From Uranotaenia lowii (taxonomy: Eukaryota; Arthropoda; Insecta; Diptera; Culicidae), in contig NC_073692.1 of NCBI RefSeq assembly GCF_029784155.1, forward strand, positions 21,972,444 to 22,036,443: 64,000 bases of DNA, in the 5' to 3' direction. Shown here piece after piece: positions 1 to 11,170 of the stretch. The notes under the pieces are model-generated. The model made no database searches and had not been told where the DNA came from. It saw only the letters and a program-made list of their open reading frames with translations. The position numbers and the translations under genes are program-made. Position 1 is the first letter of the stretch; the number at the start of each line of letters is the position of its first letter.

Positions 1-249
1 AAACTTTTATTAAACATGCTGTTTTAGTTATTTTGAAAGAGTTATGAATGCTCTTTTTAAACTATAATAAAACACAAACCTATAAGTTTGCTCCAAGCTT
101 TCTTTTGCATGTTCTATAATAGCACTCAGTGCATGATTATTAAACCGCCATAAAACTTAGTGACAGTTCTCGATCAAGATGTCAAAACAAGACACGCTCA
201 GATTAGATAGCACATATTTGAATTGGAACTCCCATTTTTACACATTTTT
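1..249. other. AT-rich sequence, nothing recognised
   Basis: AT-rich sequence without a supported gene, RNA or repeat. It leads into the foldback-like repeat block that follows. Confidence 0.5.
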
Positions 250-299
250 GGTAAGTTATGCGTGTTGGTTTTGAGTTAAAATTAAAAAAATACATCTTT

Positions 300-1830
300 G
301 AAAACTTGAAATCACCGAAAGTGGTATGAATATCTTTACAATATGAGTATTGAGTGAAAGGGCCCAAATAGTAGGAAAAAAATTGTTGCTTGACGCCATC
401 ATTAATTCAAGATGGCGGCTTCCGCTTTTATATTCAAAGCTGTAAATTACTGAAAATATCATGAAACCTTCACAATATGGTTATTAGGTGAAAGTAATGA
501 ACGAGTAGAAGTCAAATTTCGTTGCCCGTCGCCATCTTAAATTCAAGATGGCGGCTACCACTCAACTTGAAAATACTGTAAATGACTGAAAATCGCATAA
601 AACCTATATTATAGGGGTATAAGTTGAAAGAAATCAACCGGTAGAAGTTGAATTTCGCTATCTGACGCCATCTTGAAATCCAAGATGGCGGCTTCCGCTA
701 AACTTTAAAATGCAGTGAATGACTAAAAATGACATGAAACCCAGGTGGTAGTGGGTGGAAGGGCTTAACGAGTAGAAGTCGAATATTGCTATCTTACGCC
801 ATCTTGAAATCCAAGATGGCAGTTTTCAATAAACTTTAAAAAAGCTCTAAATCATTGAATATCGCATGAAACCTCCAAAATATGGGTGTTTGTCAATTGG
901 GATAAGCTATAAAAAGTTTATTTTTGCATTCTGACGCTATCTTGAAATCCAAGATGGTGGCTTCAGCTGAACTTAAAAATACTGTAAATGAATGAAAATA
1001 GCATGAAACTCCCAAATATATTGTATTGGGTGCTAAGGCTAAGGCGAACAATGATAGAAGTCAAATATTTCTTTTCGCGTTTCTCTGAAAATCTGTAAGT
1101 GACTGAAAATCCCACAAAAACCACCACAATACAAACCCCGTTCGTTTTTGGCAACATTCGATTTTGGCAACATCGAATTTGGCAACATCGAATTTGGCAC
1201 ATGTGCCTAAATCAGACGTTTAACAGAAACAACATAACCTTATAGTTTTCGCTAGAATTAGACCAATACAATTTAAACATAATAGCATGATAGGAATAAT
1301 AGAATTACTTAAATGGCAAAAAAAAACAAAAACTATAAACAAAACAAGAAAAGTGCTAAATGCATTAGAAACATAATGAAAAAATAATAAAAGTGATTTA
1401 AAATGATCTAAATTGTCTTAAAATAGTAGTTTTAATGTAGTATTACGTGAAAAAAAGTTGTGTTCAAGCGATTTTCATTGATTAACAGTATTTTAAATTC
1501 AGTGGAAGCTGCCATCTTGGATTTCAAGATGGCGTCGGAAAGAAAAAAATCGAATTCAAGTTTAGACCTTTCACCCAATACCCGTATAGTGGTGGTTTAA
1601 TTCGACTTTTTGTCAGCATTAAGCATTAAAAGTTGAGCGGATGCCGCCATCTTGGATTTCAAGATGGCGTCTGATAGCGAAATTCAACTTCTACTCGTTT
1701 AGTCCTTTCACTCGATACCCATTTTGTTGGGGTTTCATGCGATTTCAAGTCATTTACACCATTTTAAAGTTCAGCGGAACCGCCATCTTGGATTTCAAGA
1801 TGGCGTCAGACAACGAAATTTGACTTCAAC
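300..1830. repeat. Foldback-like repeat: ~136-bp units in opposed orientation
   Basis: A near-palindromic 23-bp core, GCCATCTTG...CAAGATGGC, occurs eight times. Five copies in one orientation start near 393, 531, 667, 798 and 936. Three copies in the reverse orientation start at 1511, 1646 and 1782. Spacing is 131-138 bp, and sequence between cores is also shared (for example a block resembling AACGAGTAGAAGTCGAAT on the left and its complement on the right). The layout is two blocks of tandem units facing each other across about 550 bp, as in Foldback-type elements with repetitive inverted termini. No transposase frame is visible. Outer boundaries are approximate and I see no target-site duplication. 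Confidence 0.75.
1140..1201 (+). repeat. Short tandem repeat of TTTGGCAACATCGAA
   Basis: About four imperfect copies of a 15-17-bp unit (TTTGGCAACATCGAA and close variants) lie in the spacer between the two arms of the foldback-like block. It may be the end of a separate small element nested there; this is inference. Confidence 0.6.
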
Positions 1831-1885
1831 TCATGATTTATTTCACGGGTCATTCAAAACCAATCCCTTTTCATTCAAAAAGTCT

Positions 1886-2222
1886 GTCCTCATTTACTGT
1901 ACTAATGATAAACAACTCAGAAATGAGGAACTCAACCTTAGCGTGTAATTGGTTGGCTTGCGAGAGAAACGTCAAATCGTAGCTTTTTTTGGGGTCATCA
2001 TTAAACCATAATAAAACTATGAATTGACTCACGCCATGTTGGTTGCAAAATCGAAGGGCACAAAATGACGCCATGTTGATGGATTCACAATGCAAGAATT
2101 GGAAAATATTTTTTCAGGCCTTTTTCCATCAATTCCATCATTATTGACCATCAGATTTGACGAGGCGCATTTATTTTAAGATACTATTTCATATACATTT
2201 TACCTAAAATCTTGACTGGCAG
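1886..2222 (+). repeat. Direct repeat, copy 1 (~335 bp)
   Basis: This block recurs at 2606-2944 in the same orientation with moderate divergence. Shared landmarks in order are TCAGAAATGAGGAACTCA, GCGAGAGAAACGT, ACGCCATGTTGGTTGCAAAA, a second GACGCCATGTT and ACCTAAAATCTTGACTG. The ~380 bp between copies (2223-2605) shows no gene. The ends lack TG...CA, so an LTR pair is not supported. It is more likely an old tandem duplication or two copies of a short element. Confidence 0.75.
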
Positions 2223-2605
2223 TAGAAAAGACGCTCAATATATGGTTAAAACATTGGTTTTTTTAACTATTAATTTTACCAGATCATATCTGAATAATGC
2301 AATCATCATTCATCAACCATTATGGTTGCTGGAAAAAAATAAAAAAAAAACTCCGAGAACTGACAGAACCGAAAAAAAACAAAAATTTCTAACATGTTTA
2401 ATAACAGCTTTTTAAAAGCTTTGGTGACCAACATTGATGACCAACAATTATATGTCTTGATGACGTTTCTAGGGTAGGGCCAAATAGCCTGATTTTGGCT
2501 TTATTAGAGTCCAGGTGATGTTATAGAATGCGCTTTAGCTTTTTATGAAGATTAATGCGATAGTCCAAACGATATTTTGCTGACCATAATAAAGCTAAAA
2601 TTGTT

Positions 2606-2944
2606 ACTTGGGCATTCACTGTACTAAGGATTAACAAATCAGAAATGAGGAACTCATCCTAAGCGTGTTATTGGTTGACTTGCGAGAGAAACGTTTTATA
2701 TGGATCTCAAAAAATCATTATAAAACTAATTAGCCATTTATCTGACCATAAAAAAGCTTTTAAGCATTGAATTGACTAACGCCATGTTGGTTGCAAAATC
2801 GAAGGGCACAAAGTGACGCCATGTTCATGGATGCACAATGCGAGTATGGCCTATTTTCCATCAATTCCCTTATGATAGACCATCAGATTGGAGCATTGAT
2901 TTTATGAAACTATTTCATACACATTTTACCTAAAATCTTGACTG
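2606..2944 (+). repeat. Direct repeat, copy 2 (~335 bp)
   Basis: Second copy of the block at 1886-2222, with the same order of landmarks, about 720 bp downstream. Substitutions and small indels throughout suggest the duplication is not recent. Confidence 0.75.
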
Positions 2945-3416
2945 AACTGACTATGAAGTGAAGAATATATATTAACAATGAAAAGATGTTCCAAGCTTTT
3001 AAACAAAAGTTGATAATTCCAATTAAAATTTGCAATAATGCTTCGACTGTTCCAGTAAATTTGCTAAAATATAAAGTTTTTGCGGTGTTATTAAGTAAAA
3101 GGCGCACTCCAACAATTTAATTTGACATTTAATCTAATGAATTAAAAAAAAATTTTTTCGTCAACAGATCACATGAAACCAATATATTTAGATATCACTA
3201 TCAGCAGAAGAAAAAAATAAAATTTCTGTAGCCTTCCACATAAACAAATGCATAATTTATAGATACAAATAAACTCAGTCTGTTATATGAGATATTTATA
3301 AGAATTCTGCTTCCATAACCTTGGCAAACATTTTCAAAATAAAAAACCCGATTTAATATACTTGACAGTGGATTGTAGCCTTTCTTACAGCCTGTAAATT
3401 ATATTTGGGTACATAT
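2945..3416. other. AT-rich spacer, no gene seen
   Basis: AT-rich sequence with no supported coding or RNA gene. A stretch near 3268-3320 containing CTCAGTCTGTTATATGAGAT also occurs near 44297-44340, so part of it is a dispersed repeat. Confidence 0.5.
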
Positions 3417-3418
3417 TA

Positions 3419-4232
3419 GACTGAGTCGATTTGGGGTCATTTTTGAATTCCTCAAACCCTGGGGCCTAAAAAGCTTCGTCGTGGTCCAAAACTCATCCAT
3501 GATTTTTTGCAGAATTTTTAAGTAACGTTTACATGAGTAAATTTGAACTTTTAGGTTTGTATGGGAAAATTGAATATTTTGTACTGAAAAATCAACATCG
3601 TTTTTGTTTCTTCTGTGGAACCGAGCCAGCTAATGGTTTTTGTGCCAATTTATAAAATTCTTTTAGGAAATTTTTCGCTTAACAACTTTGTCGAAGACCG
3701 TAACTTCGTATCTTATTAGGCAAAAAAGTTATTAGCAGTTTAATAGGGGTATGTCTTTTCGCATTGATAAACATCAAATTCAATTGACATCACTGCATGG
3801 CGCCTAACGAGATATTGCATGACTACTTTTCATGCAAAACTTCGCGAGGCTCCAGCAGTGATGTCAATTGAATTTGATGTTTATCAATGCGAAAAGACAT
3901 ACCCCTATTAAACTGCTAATAACTTTTTTGCCTAATAAGATACGAAGTTACGGTCTTCGACAAAGTTGTTAAGCGGAAAATTTCCTAAAAGAATTTTATA
4001 AATTGGCACAAAAACCATTAGCTGGCTCGGTTCCACAGAAGAAACAAAAACGATGTTGATTTTTCAGTACAAAATATTCAATTTTCCCATACAAACCTAA
4101 AAGTTCAAATTTACTCATGTAAACGTTACTTAAAAATTCTGCAAAAAATCATGGATGAGTTTTGGACCAAAACAAAGCTTTTAAGACCCCAGGGTTTGGG
4201 AAATTCAAAAATGACCTCAAATCGACTCAGTC
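3419..4232. mobile_element. Foldback MITE, 378-bp arms, TA target duplication
   Basis: Two arms of equal length (3419-3796 and 3855-4232, 378 bp each) are nearly perfect reverse complements around a 58-bp loop, so the whole 814 bp can form one hairpin. The termini read GACTGAGTCGATTTG... and ...CAAATCGACTCAGTC, and each end abuts a TA dinucleotide (3417-3418 and 4233-4234). TA duplication is the habit of Tc1/mariner-superfamily elements. No coding capacity is seen, so it is non-autonomous. A half copy lies at 31768-32049 and a decayed end near 59745. The near-identity of the arms suggests recent insertion or arm homogenisation. Confidence 0.85.
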
Positions 4233-4739
4233 TAGTACATATAAAACAAAATGAATTATGAATTATGATTAATGAATTTCATACGCAACTAATCCAAAAT
4301 GAATTTAGGAAATAAAGATTCAAAGTTTTTATTAGGATAAAAGTATTTTTATATAATCATAATTTTCATATAAATAACCTTATTTGCAACTTATTGGAGA
4401 TTTTTGAATGACTAGATTCTGGAATATCATGTATGATTCCGTTTCTATGACATTATAATCAAACTCAATTTACTCCTTTTGGAGTTACAGCATATGATAT
4501 CTTCAAAATGGAAGAGGTATAAAAATTAAGAATACAATTTGAAAAAAGATGCCTGACCATGTATTTCAAATAATTCAACTTCTCAAGTAGAGAAAAACAA
4601 TACATAGATAAAATTATTGGATATAATTTCAATTGCTAAAGTAAAATACGATACCAAAATGTAGAAAATCGGTAAAATAAATTTTGAAAATTAAAAATAT
4701 TGAAAATTTTGGAAGGGTAGTATTTTCAATTTTGCTATT
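4233..4739. other. AT-rich spacer, no gene seen
   Basis: Very AT-rich sequence without supported features. It grades into the diverged 9-mer array that follows. Confidence 0.5.
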
Positions 4740-4805
4740 TTGAGATTTTTATTCTGTTTTGTTGATTTTGTCTATTTCATTAATTTTGTTAATTTGGTCA
4801 TTTTA

Positions 4806-5698
4806 TCAATTTTGTCAATAAGTCAATTTTATCAATTTTCATGATTTTGTCAGCATTGTTAGTTCAGTCAATTTTGTCAATTTAACCAATTTTCTAGATT
4901 TTGTCAATTTTGTCGATTTTAACAATTTTCATGATTTTGTCAACTTTTTCAAATTTGAAAATTCTGTCAATTTTGTCAAATTTGTCAAATTTGTCAATTT
5001 GGTCAGTTTAGTTAATTTTGTCAATTTTGTCAGTCTTGTCAATTTTGTCGATTTTGTCAGTTTTGTCAATGTTGTCAATTATGTGCATTTTGTCGTTTTT
5101 GTCATTGTCAATTTGGCCAATTTCCTCCATTTTGTCAATTTTCTTTGATTTTGTCAAGTTTGTCAATTTTCAATCTTGTCAATTTTGTCAATTTGGTCAA
5201 TTTTGTAAATTTCGGCAGTCAATTTTGTCAATCTTTTCAATTTGGTCAATTTTGTTAATGTAGTGAATTTTGTCGATTTTGTCTTTGTCAATTTTGTGAA
5301 TTTTGACAATTTGGTCATTTTGGTCAATTTGGTCAATTTTGTCGACTTTTGTCAGTTTTATCAATCTGGTCAATTTTGTCAATTTAGTGAATTTTGTCGA
5401 TTTTGTCATCGTTTTTTTTAGTAATTTTTTTCAATTTTGTCAATTTTGTCAGTTTTATCAATCTTGTCATTTTTGTCAATTCAGTGAATTTTGTCGATTT
5501 TGTCATCGTCAATTTTGACAATTCTGCCAATTTTCTCGATTTTGTCAAATTTATAAATATTTTCAATTTTTATGATTTTTTCAGCTAAGTGAAGTTTGTC
5601 AAATCAATGAATTAAGCCAAGTTTGTCAATTTCGACAAATTGGTCAATTTGGTCAATTTTGTCAATTTTGTCGATTTTTGTCAGTTTTATCAATCTTG
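4806..5698 (+). repeat. 893-bp tandem duplication, copy 1
   Basis: This 893-bp stretch of the diverged array is repeated immediately as 5699-6591. All landmarks keep an exact offset of 893 bp, and every frame I compared in the two copies translates identically. Identity continues about 14 bp past the unit (to 5712 and 6605), then stops. In an otherwise badly decayed array such an exact copy means a very recent duplication or an assembly artefact. Confidence 0.9.
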
Positions 5699-6591
5699 TC
5701 AATTTTGTCAATAAGTCAATTTTATCAATTTTCATGATTTTGTCAGCATTGTTAGTTCAGTCAATTTTGTCAATTTAACCAATTTTCTAGATTTTGTCAA
5801 TTTTGTCGATTTTAACAATTTTCATGATTTTGTCAACTTTTTCAAATTTGAAAATTCTGTCAATTTTGTCAAATTTGTCAAATTTGTCAATTTGGTCAGT
5901 TTAGTTAATTTTGTCAATTTTGTCAGTCTTGTCAATTTTGTCGATTTTGTCAGTTTTGTCAATGTTGTCAATTATGTGCATTTTGTCGTTTTTGTCATTG
6001 TCAATTTGGCCAATTTCCTCCATTTTGTCAATTTTCTTTGATTTTGTCAAGTTTGTCAATTTTCAATCTTGTCAATTTTGTCAATTTGGTCAATTTTGTA
6101 AATTTCGGCAGTCAATTTTGTCAATCTTTTCAATTTGGTCAATTTTGTTAATGTAGTGAATTTTGTCGATTTTGTCTTTGTCAATTTTGTGAATTTTGAC
6201 AATTTGGTCATTTTGGTCAATTTGGTCAATTTTGTCGACTTTTGTCAGTTTTATCAATCTGGTCAATTTTGTCAATTTAGTGAATTTTGTCGATTTTGTC
6301 ATCGTTTTTTTTAGTAATTTTTTTCAATTTTGTCAATTTTGTCAGTTTTATCAATCTTGTCATTTTTGTCAATTCAGTGAATTTTGTCGATTTTGTCATC
6401 GTCAATTTTGACAATTCTGCCAATTTTCTCGATTTTGTCAAATTTATAAATATTTTCAATTTTTATGATTTTTTCAGCTAAGTGAAGTTTGTCAAATCAA
6501 TGAATTAAGCCAAGTTTGTCAATTTCGACAAATTGGTCAATTTGGTCAATTTTGTCAATTTTGTCGATTTTTGTCAGTTTTATCAATCTTG
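5699..6591 (+). repeat. 893-bp tandem duplication, copy 2
   Basis: Second, apparently identical copy of 4806-5698, directly adjacent and in the same orientation. Confidence 0.9.
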
Positions 6592-6999
6592 TCAATTTTG
6601 TCAATTTAGTGAATTTTGCCGATTTTGTCATAGCTTTTGTCAATTTTGTTAATTTTGTCAAGTTTGTCAATTTTGTCAATTTTTACAATTTTGGTAATTT
6701 TGTCAGTTTTATCAATTTTGTCAATTTTGTCAATTCAGAGAATTTTGTCCATTTTTTCATCGTCAGTTTGGTCAATTCTGCCAATTTTCTTGATTTTGTC
6801 AATTTTATAAATTTTATCAATTTTATGATTTTTTCAACTAAGTGAATTTTGTCAAATTAATGAATTATGTCAAGTTTGTCAAATTTGTCAAATTGGTCTA
6901 TTTAGTAAATTTTTTCAATTTTGTCAATTTTGTCGATTTTGTCATTTTGTATTTGGTCAACCTGGCGAAAATGGTCAATTCGGAGTTTTTTTTCCTGTT

Positions 7000-7780
7000 T
7001 CTTCAACTTTGTCAATAATGATTATTAGCTTTTTGCTTTATATGCATGTTCCAAAAAAATCCCAAATGCTTCAAACTCTACTATGGAGGGCTTGGTGGCG
7101 CTACTGTTTGGTTGTCATCTTCCATTGGCTTCAGCAAGTAACAGTTCAGATTGACCTCCAAGCCGTCATCGTTTTTGCTCGACACCAACCCCAACAACAA
7201 CAACAACGTAACGTTAGATCTGAAGAGAGGAAGAGAAAAGGGAACAAAAAAACAAGCCCGAGAGCTTAAAGCTCGAGAGGATTCAGTAGCATTTGTCTTA
7301 TTGGATTTAATTTGCTTCCACGGGCGAAATACTCTCCTGTCGTTGCTGCTTAAGAAAAAGCTTCGTAAGCACGAACGGCACATGAGAAGATGAGAGGATG
7401 TGCATACATCGTCCGCGTACCCGTTTTGTTTTCCCCTTCTCAGAGCAATCTGTGCCTGAATATAATGTTGGGGAAGTCTCGAAGTTACTATCGCTTTCGT
7501 ACCATGCAGTGTGGGCATGACGTTCTCATCAACGACTTCATTAATTTCGGGGTCGTACCCCTTGGTGAAAACCAATTCGTAGCTTCGGTTCCGAAATATT
7601 TGAAATGGTTTGGTTTCAAACTGATCCATTAAAATGAAAAAATCACATCCATTGGCCGGGAAAATTTGAACTGTCGTCTTCCTCCCACACGGTTTCTGTC
7701 ACGATGACAACAAACCTTAGTGGGAGTGAAGCTTGTCTGTTCTCCCTTCCACACATCAACAGATCCATACTTTTAGATAG
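7000..7780. other. GC-richer unique island with an unassigned 182-codon frame
   Basis: Base composition is visibly less AT-rich than the flanks. A 182-codon ATG frame on the minus strand (7629 down to 7081, beginning MDQFETKPFQIFRNRSYE) is the longest non-satellite frame here, but I recognise no domain. Its C-terminal half is low in information (Leu run, Ser/Pro tail), and other frames on both strands are also open. It could be a first exon, promoter/5' UTR material or chance. A (CAA)n tract lies near 7192-7206. I do not call a gene. Confidence 0.3.
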
Positions 7781-7789
7781 CAAGCGCGT

Positions 7790-7824
7790 ATCTATGACGT
7801 CACGTGTAATTTGACGTCATAGAT
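7790..7824. promoter_or_regulatory. Palindrome of two CRE sites with an overlapping E-box
   Basis: Two 13-bp arms, ATCTATGACGTCA (7790-7802) and TGACGTCATAGAT (7812-7824), are perfect reverse complements around a 9-bp loop. Each arm holds a full consensus CRE, TGACGTCA, the site bound by CREB/ATF bZIP factors. The first CRE overlaps a CACGTG E-box (7801-7806). The palindrome sits about 165 bp upstream of the minus-strand frame that starts at 7629. Regulatory function is inference; the palindrome itself is certain. Confidence 0.45.
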
Positions 7825-8373
7825 TCGATAATCTTGATTTTAGTGATTGCTGGTTGTGGCTAGGAAGCCAAATTGACACGTTTTTTGGAGTGATGATTTG
7901 ATGACAATTACTATGAAAATTTAATTTTCAAACAATTATGTTTTTTTTTCTTTCTTTTATAGGACGAAGAAGAAAAAAAATCAATTTTTTAAGATAAAAA
8001 TCATTTTTATTGTACTGCCCAGTTTCGCAAAAACGTGCAAAAAAGTTTACAAAAATCACACCAATACACACAAATACACAGACATCGTCTGAACTCGACG
8101 AGCTGATTCGATTGGTACCTATAAAGGTATATCTAAGACCCATAATTAATGATCTCCTAAATCGACCGATAACTATACCTTTCTGAAAGAAAGGAAAAAA
8201 AAATATTTCAAATAATTGATTTTTTCCAAACATTATGATCAAACCTGCCCTGCTTTTGTTTCAAAATTTTGCAAAAATTTGCTGATCATTGATTTTTGCA
8301 AGATTAAAAGTTCATGTAGTGATCTTTAAAATTACCACCCTAAAGCTCTCTTATAGTTTCACATTGCCAGAAT

Positions 8374-8658
8374 GGGCTTGTAATAAAGCTCAGTTGGCAA
8401 GTCAAATTCTTTATTAGTCGATGTCCACGAGTTCGAGCCCAAGAATGCATATTGAAGTTTTTTTTCGATAATAGTTGTTTTAACATCTTTATGTCATTCG
8501 CGACTGCTATTAACGATGCAGTTGGCGGACAGTCATTGTAAAACTTATCCGGTACAACTGTGATCGATGTTTACTCTTAGGCTCGAATTCTTGGACATCA
8601 ACTAAAGAAGCAACTGACTTGCCAACGATGGTAAAACGACAATCGAAACAAAAAAAAA
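8374..8658 (+). mobile_element. tRNA-derived SINE carrying an inverted partial copy
   Basis: The forward head begins GGGCTTG with a box A-like AAGCTCAGTTGGCAAGT and box B-like GAGTTCGAGCCC, as in tRNA-derived RNA polymerase III promoters. From about 8456 to 8616 the sequence switches to the reverse complement of the same family (box B complement GGCTCGAATTC near 8580, box A complement ACTTGCCAA near 8610). It then returns to the forward tail, GATGGTAAAACGAC...GAAAC plus an A-run. The duplicate at 44461-44650 is uninterrupted, so the inverted piece arrived after the segmental duplication or was lost from A'. Confidence 0.7.
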
Positions 8659-10396
8659 GTAAGGACAAATTTATTGTTTGACCATTTAAGGGATAATCAT
8701 TTCTCCTCAGCGTGAAGCACGTTTATCTAAAGTGATTAATTTCTGAAGCCCATTTTCCATCCTATACACATTCCGTTGATGCACAAAATTGGGTGCCAGT
8801 GGAAAATTCCCAAACTCACCTGATTCCTCCTACGTTGAGAATTATACGATTTTCCCCATCCATGGCGCCACTGCTGGTGGAGCAACGCTCTGGGGAAGGG
8901 AAATTCTCGGTCCAACACTACTAACACGAAGCTGCTTCCGGTTCCAGGTGAGACTCAGACTGGGACGATTTCTGGCGCTGCTGCTGCTTCCGGACTTTGG
9001 CGTTAAATCATTTTCATAATTCATGACAGTTCATTTGTTCTCACCGCTCACAGTTGCTTCTACTTTTTCAAAAGGACGAAAGCGTCAACCTGTTTTGTAG
9101 GTTGCTGGGTGGAGAAGCATCAGGTGCAGGGCAATTTATACTCATTCACTGGAACCTGGAACAACATACACTCTAATACCCGGACAATCTGCTACCTTGC
9201 TCCTGGTCTGGTGCTATCTAGCTGTAGAAGTCAGACGAGCTCGAACGCCAACATGTCGGAACGTCCGTATTATTATTGAACGAAGAAGAAGAAGAAGCCA
9301 CTCTGCTGACTTCTGGCTGTCAGGTTATATTCCGCTAAACGAGCCTTTGTTTTCCGGAACAACCTGGCTGGGAGCCTGACAGATGGAAAGCTTCCGAGGG
9401 ATCTTTTCCCTTTGATTACAGGGATTTGTTCCTGTTAAGCTCCCGCGTCGTTTGGAGGAAGGAAACTGGCTTCTGTTACGGACACGAACGATTTGTAATG
9501 CACTTGTTTTGATTATGGGATCGTTTTATTAGTTAATCTGTATGTTTATGGAAATACAGACGTAGATCGTTTAAAACATATGCTACTATATTTCTTTTTA
9601 TGCTGAAATATTCAAAGTGAACATGAAGAAATTTCAATATTATCTCAAAAATAGAATTGTATTTCGAAGTGACACTTCGAAAGCATTCACTGAAAAGTGA
9701 AATCAAAACTCAACAAAACATCAAAAGCAAACATCCGAAAGCAATATTCACGAACGTCGAATATTTGAATCACGGAGCTGCTGCTGGATGAAAACCCCAT
9801 TCACACTTTAACACCTAAAGATGAATCGCTTCCCGGTTCGACATTTTAACCCTTTTTCTCAATGGGGGTGGAACTGATTGCGTTGCTGATGTTGTTGTTG
9901 TTGTCGTCATCGAAGAAAAATATTGTGCAAGCAACAAACAACTCTCTCGCTGCACACAAATCGAGTTTTTCCTCTTCCTGTTATTTATTTATGAAACTCA
10001 TTTTTCTGAAAGCACGTCTGAGAATTGCAAGCTGCACATTTTCACCTTCATTTTTTTTTCTAACAATATTTCCCTCCCTTAACACAGTTTCAAAACGAAG
10101 CGAAGGAGTGGTAAATCTGGTAAATTCGAAGAAAATTGATTTACTTCACGCGATTGAACTTGACCGTGTTCGGGGTCTGACGTTGATAAGTGGGTCAGGA
10201 AAATGTTGTTCCAAAGATCGATCTGAAAGTAAAAAAATATATAAACAAATTTTAAAATCTAACATAAGGTAGATGATATATTGATGATATCAATAATAAA
10301 AAAGCGATCTATATTTATAAAAATCAAAAATATTAAAAAAAAAATCAATTTTAAAATGTTCATTTTTGATATTTGTTATGTTTCAATATAAGTTTT

Positions 10397-10557
10397 TGTA
10401 TATAATTATTTTTCGGCGTTTTTTTTGTAATTTTTGTAGTTTTTGTAATTTTTGTAATTTATGTAATTTTTGTCATTTTTGTAATTTTTGTCATTTTTGT
10501 AATTTTTGTCATTTTTGTAATTTTTGTCATTTTTGTATTTTTTGTCATTTTTGTCAT
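10397..10557 (+). repeat. Left end of the segment A 9-bp array
   Basis: GTAATTTTT and GTCATTTTT units, partly alternating as an 18-bp pattern, lead up to the LTR insertion at 10558. The array resumes at 13328, and A' has the same edge at 46397-46560 uninterrupted. The array was therefore continuous before the LTR element inserted. Confidence 0.85.
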
Positions 10558-11170
10558 TGAAAGAGCCGTGGACTGTAATTTTGCTCGAATTTGGGGACCG
10601 TTCGAAAAGTCCGAAGACACAATTTACCGGATGTTGAATGGAGAAATTTTCACTAGTAAAAAGGCACTTATTGTTCTCTATTTACATATATTTACACTAT
10701 GTACATTTACTTAACTTATTAGGAGGAAACATGACTTAATGGAGGAAGGAAAACTTAACTCGAAGGAACAACTTAACTCATAGGAAGGAATCTTAATGGA
10801 TGGAGGAAACAACTTCTAGATTGGAGGAACACTTGACTTGACTTAAATTCGACGTCTTCACTTGTCGACGGATGGAATGGATCTCAATGGATTGGCGAAC
10901 ACAACGGTTGCTTGAATGATTGCTTCATTCACACGCACACAAACATCTGTGTGCGCAATGGAACTTTCCACTGCTCGCTGACTGAAGTAACAGCATGCAA
11001 TTGTTGTTGTACGCCGGCCGGCGTTTACCGGCGTTTGCTATGTACACATATGAATGCATGTCCTTGAATGGACAAACAACACACAAAAGTAGCAGGCGGT
11101 GATCGGTGATGACTTTTTTCGTTGGTGGCGCAATTGCGACGTTGCCAATTCTTCGAGTTTGGCTCGAACA
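10558..11170 (-). repeat. LTR (3' LTR in element orientation)
   Basis: 613 bp, matching 12715-13327 base for base as far as I can compare. Its outer border is the GTCAT duplication in the satellite. Confidence 0.9.

Larger units (their letters stand above)
4740..6960 (+). repeat. Diverged 9-bp minisatellite, consensus near TTTTGTCAA
   Basis: About 2.2 kb of degenerate 9-mers built on GTCAATTTT, with many variants (GTCGATTTT, ATCAATTTT, GTCAAATTT) and indels. In the same rotation the consensus differs by one base from the homogeneous satellite elsewhere in the window (GTCAATTTT against GTCATTTTT). I read it as an older, decayed relative of that satellite. Leu/Ser/Phe- or Lys/Thr-rich open frames here are by-products of the 9-bp period and are not genes. 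Confidence 0.9.

Noticed and set aside
1886..2944. Short LTR-type element (TRIM) formed by the ~335-bp direct repeats
   Set aside because: The repeats lack TG...CA ends, a primer-binding site, a polypurine tract and a target duplication.
5018..6845. Ser/Leu/Phe-rich or Lys/Thr-rich small proteins in the diverged array
   Set aside because: Same cause as in the main arrays: degenerate 9-mers give repetitive frames on both strands.
7081..7629. 182-codon minus-strand gene
   Set aside because: No recognisable domain, a low-information C-terminus, and competing frames on the other strand. Kept only as an unassigned frame in a GC-richer island.
9862..10272. 136-codon frame shared with 45857-46261
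   Set aside because: It is conserved only because A and A' are duplicates. Composition is Ser/Leu/Phe-rich without a domain, and the A' copy has lost the upstream ATG context.
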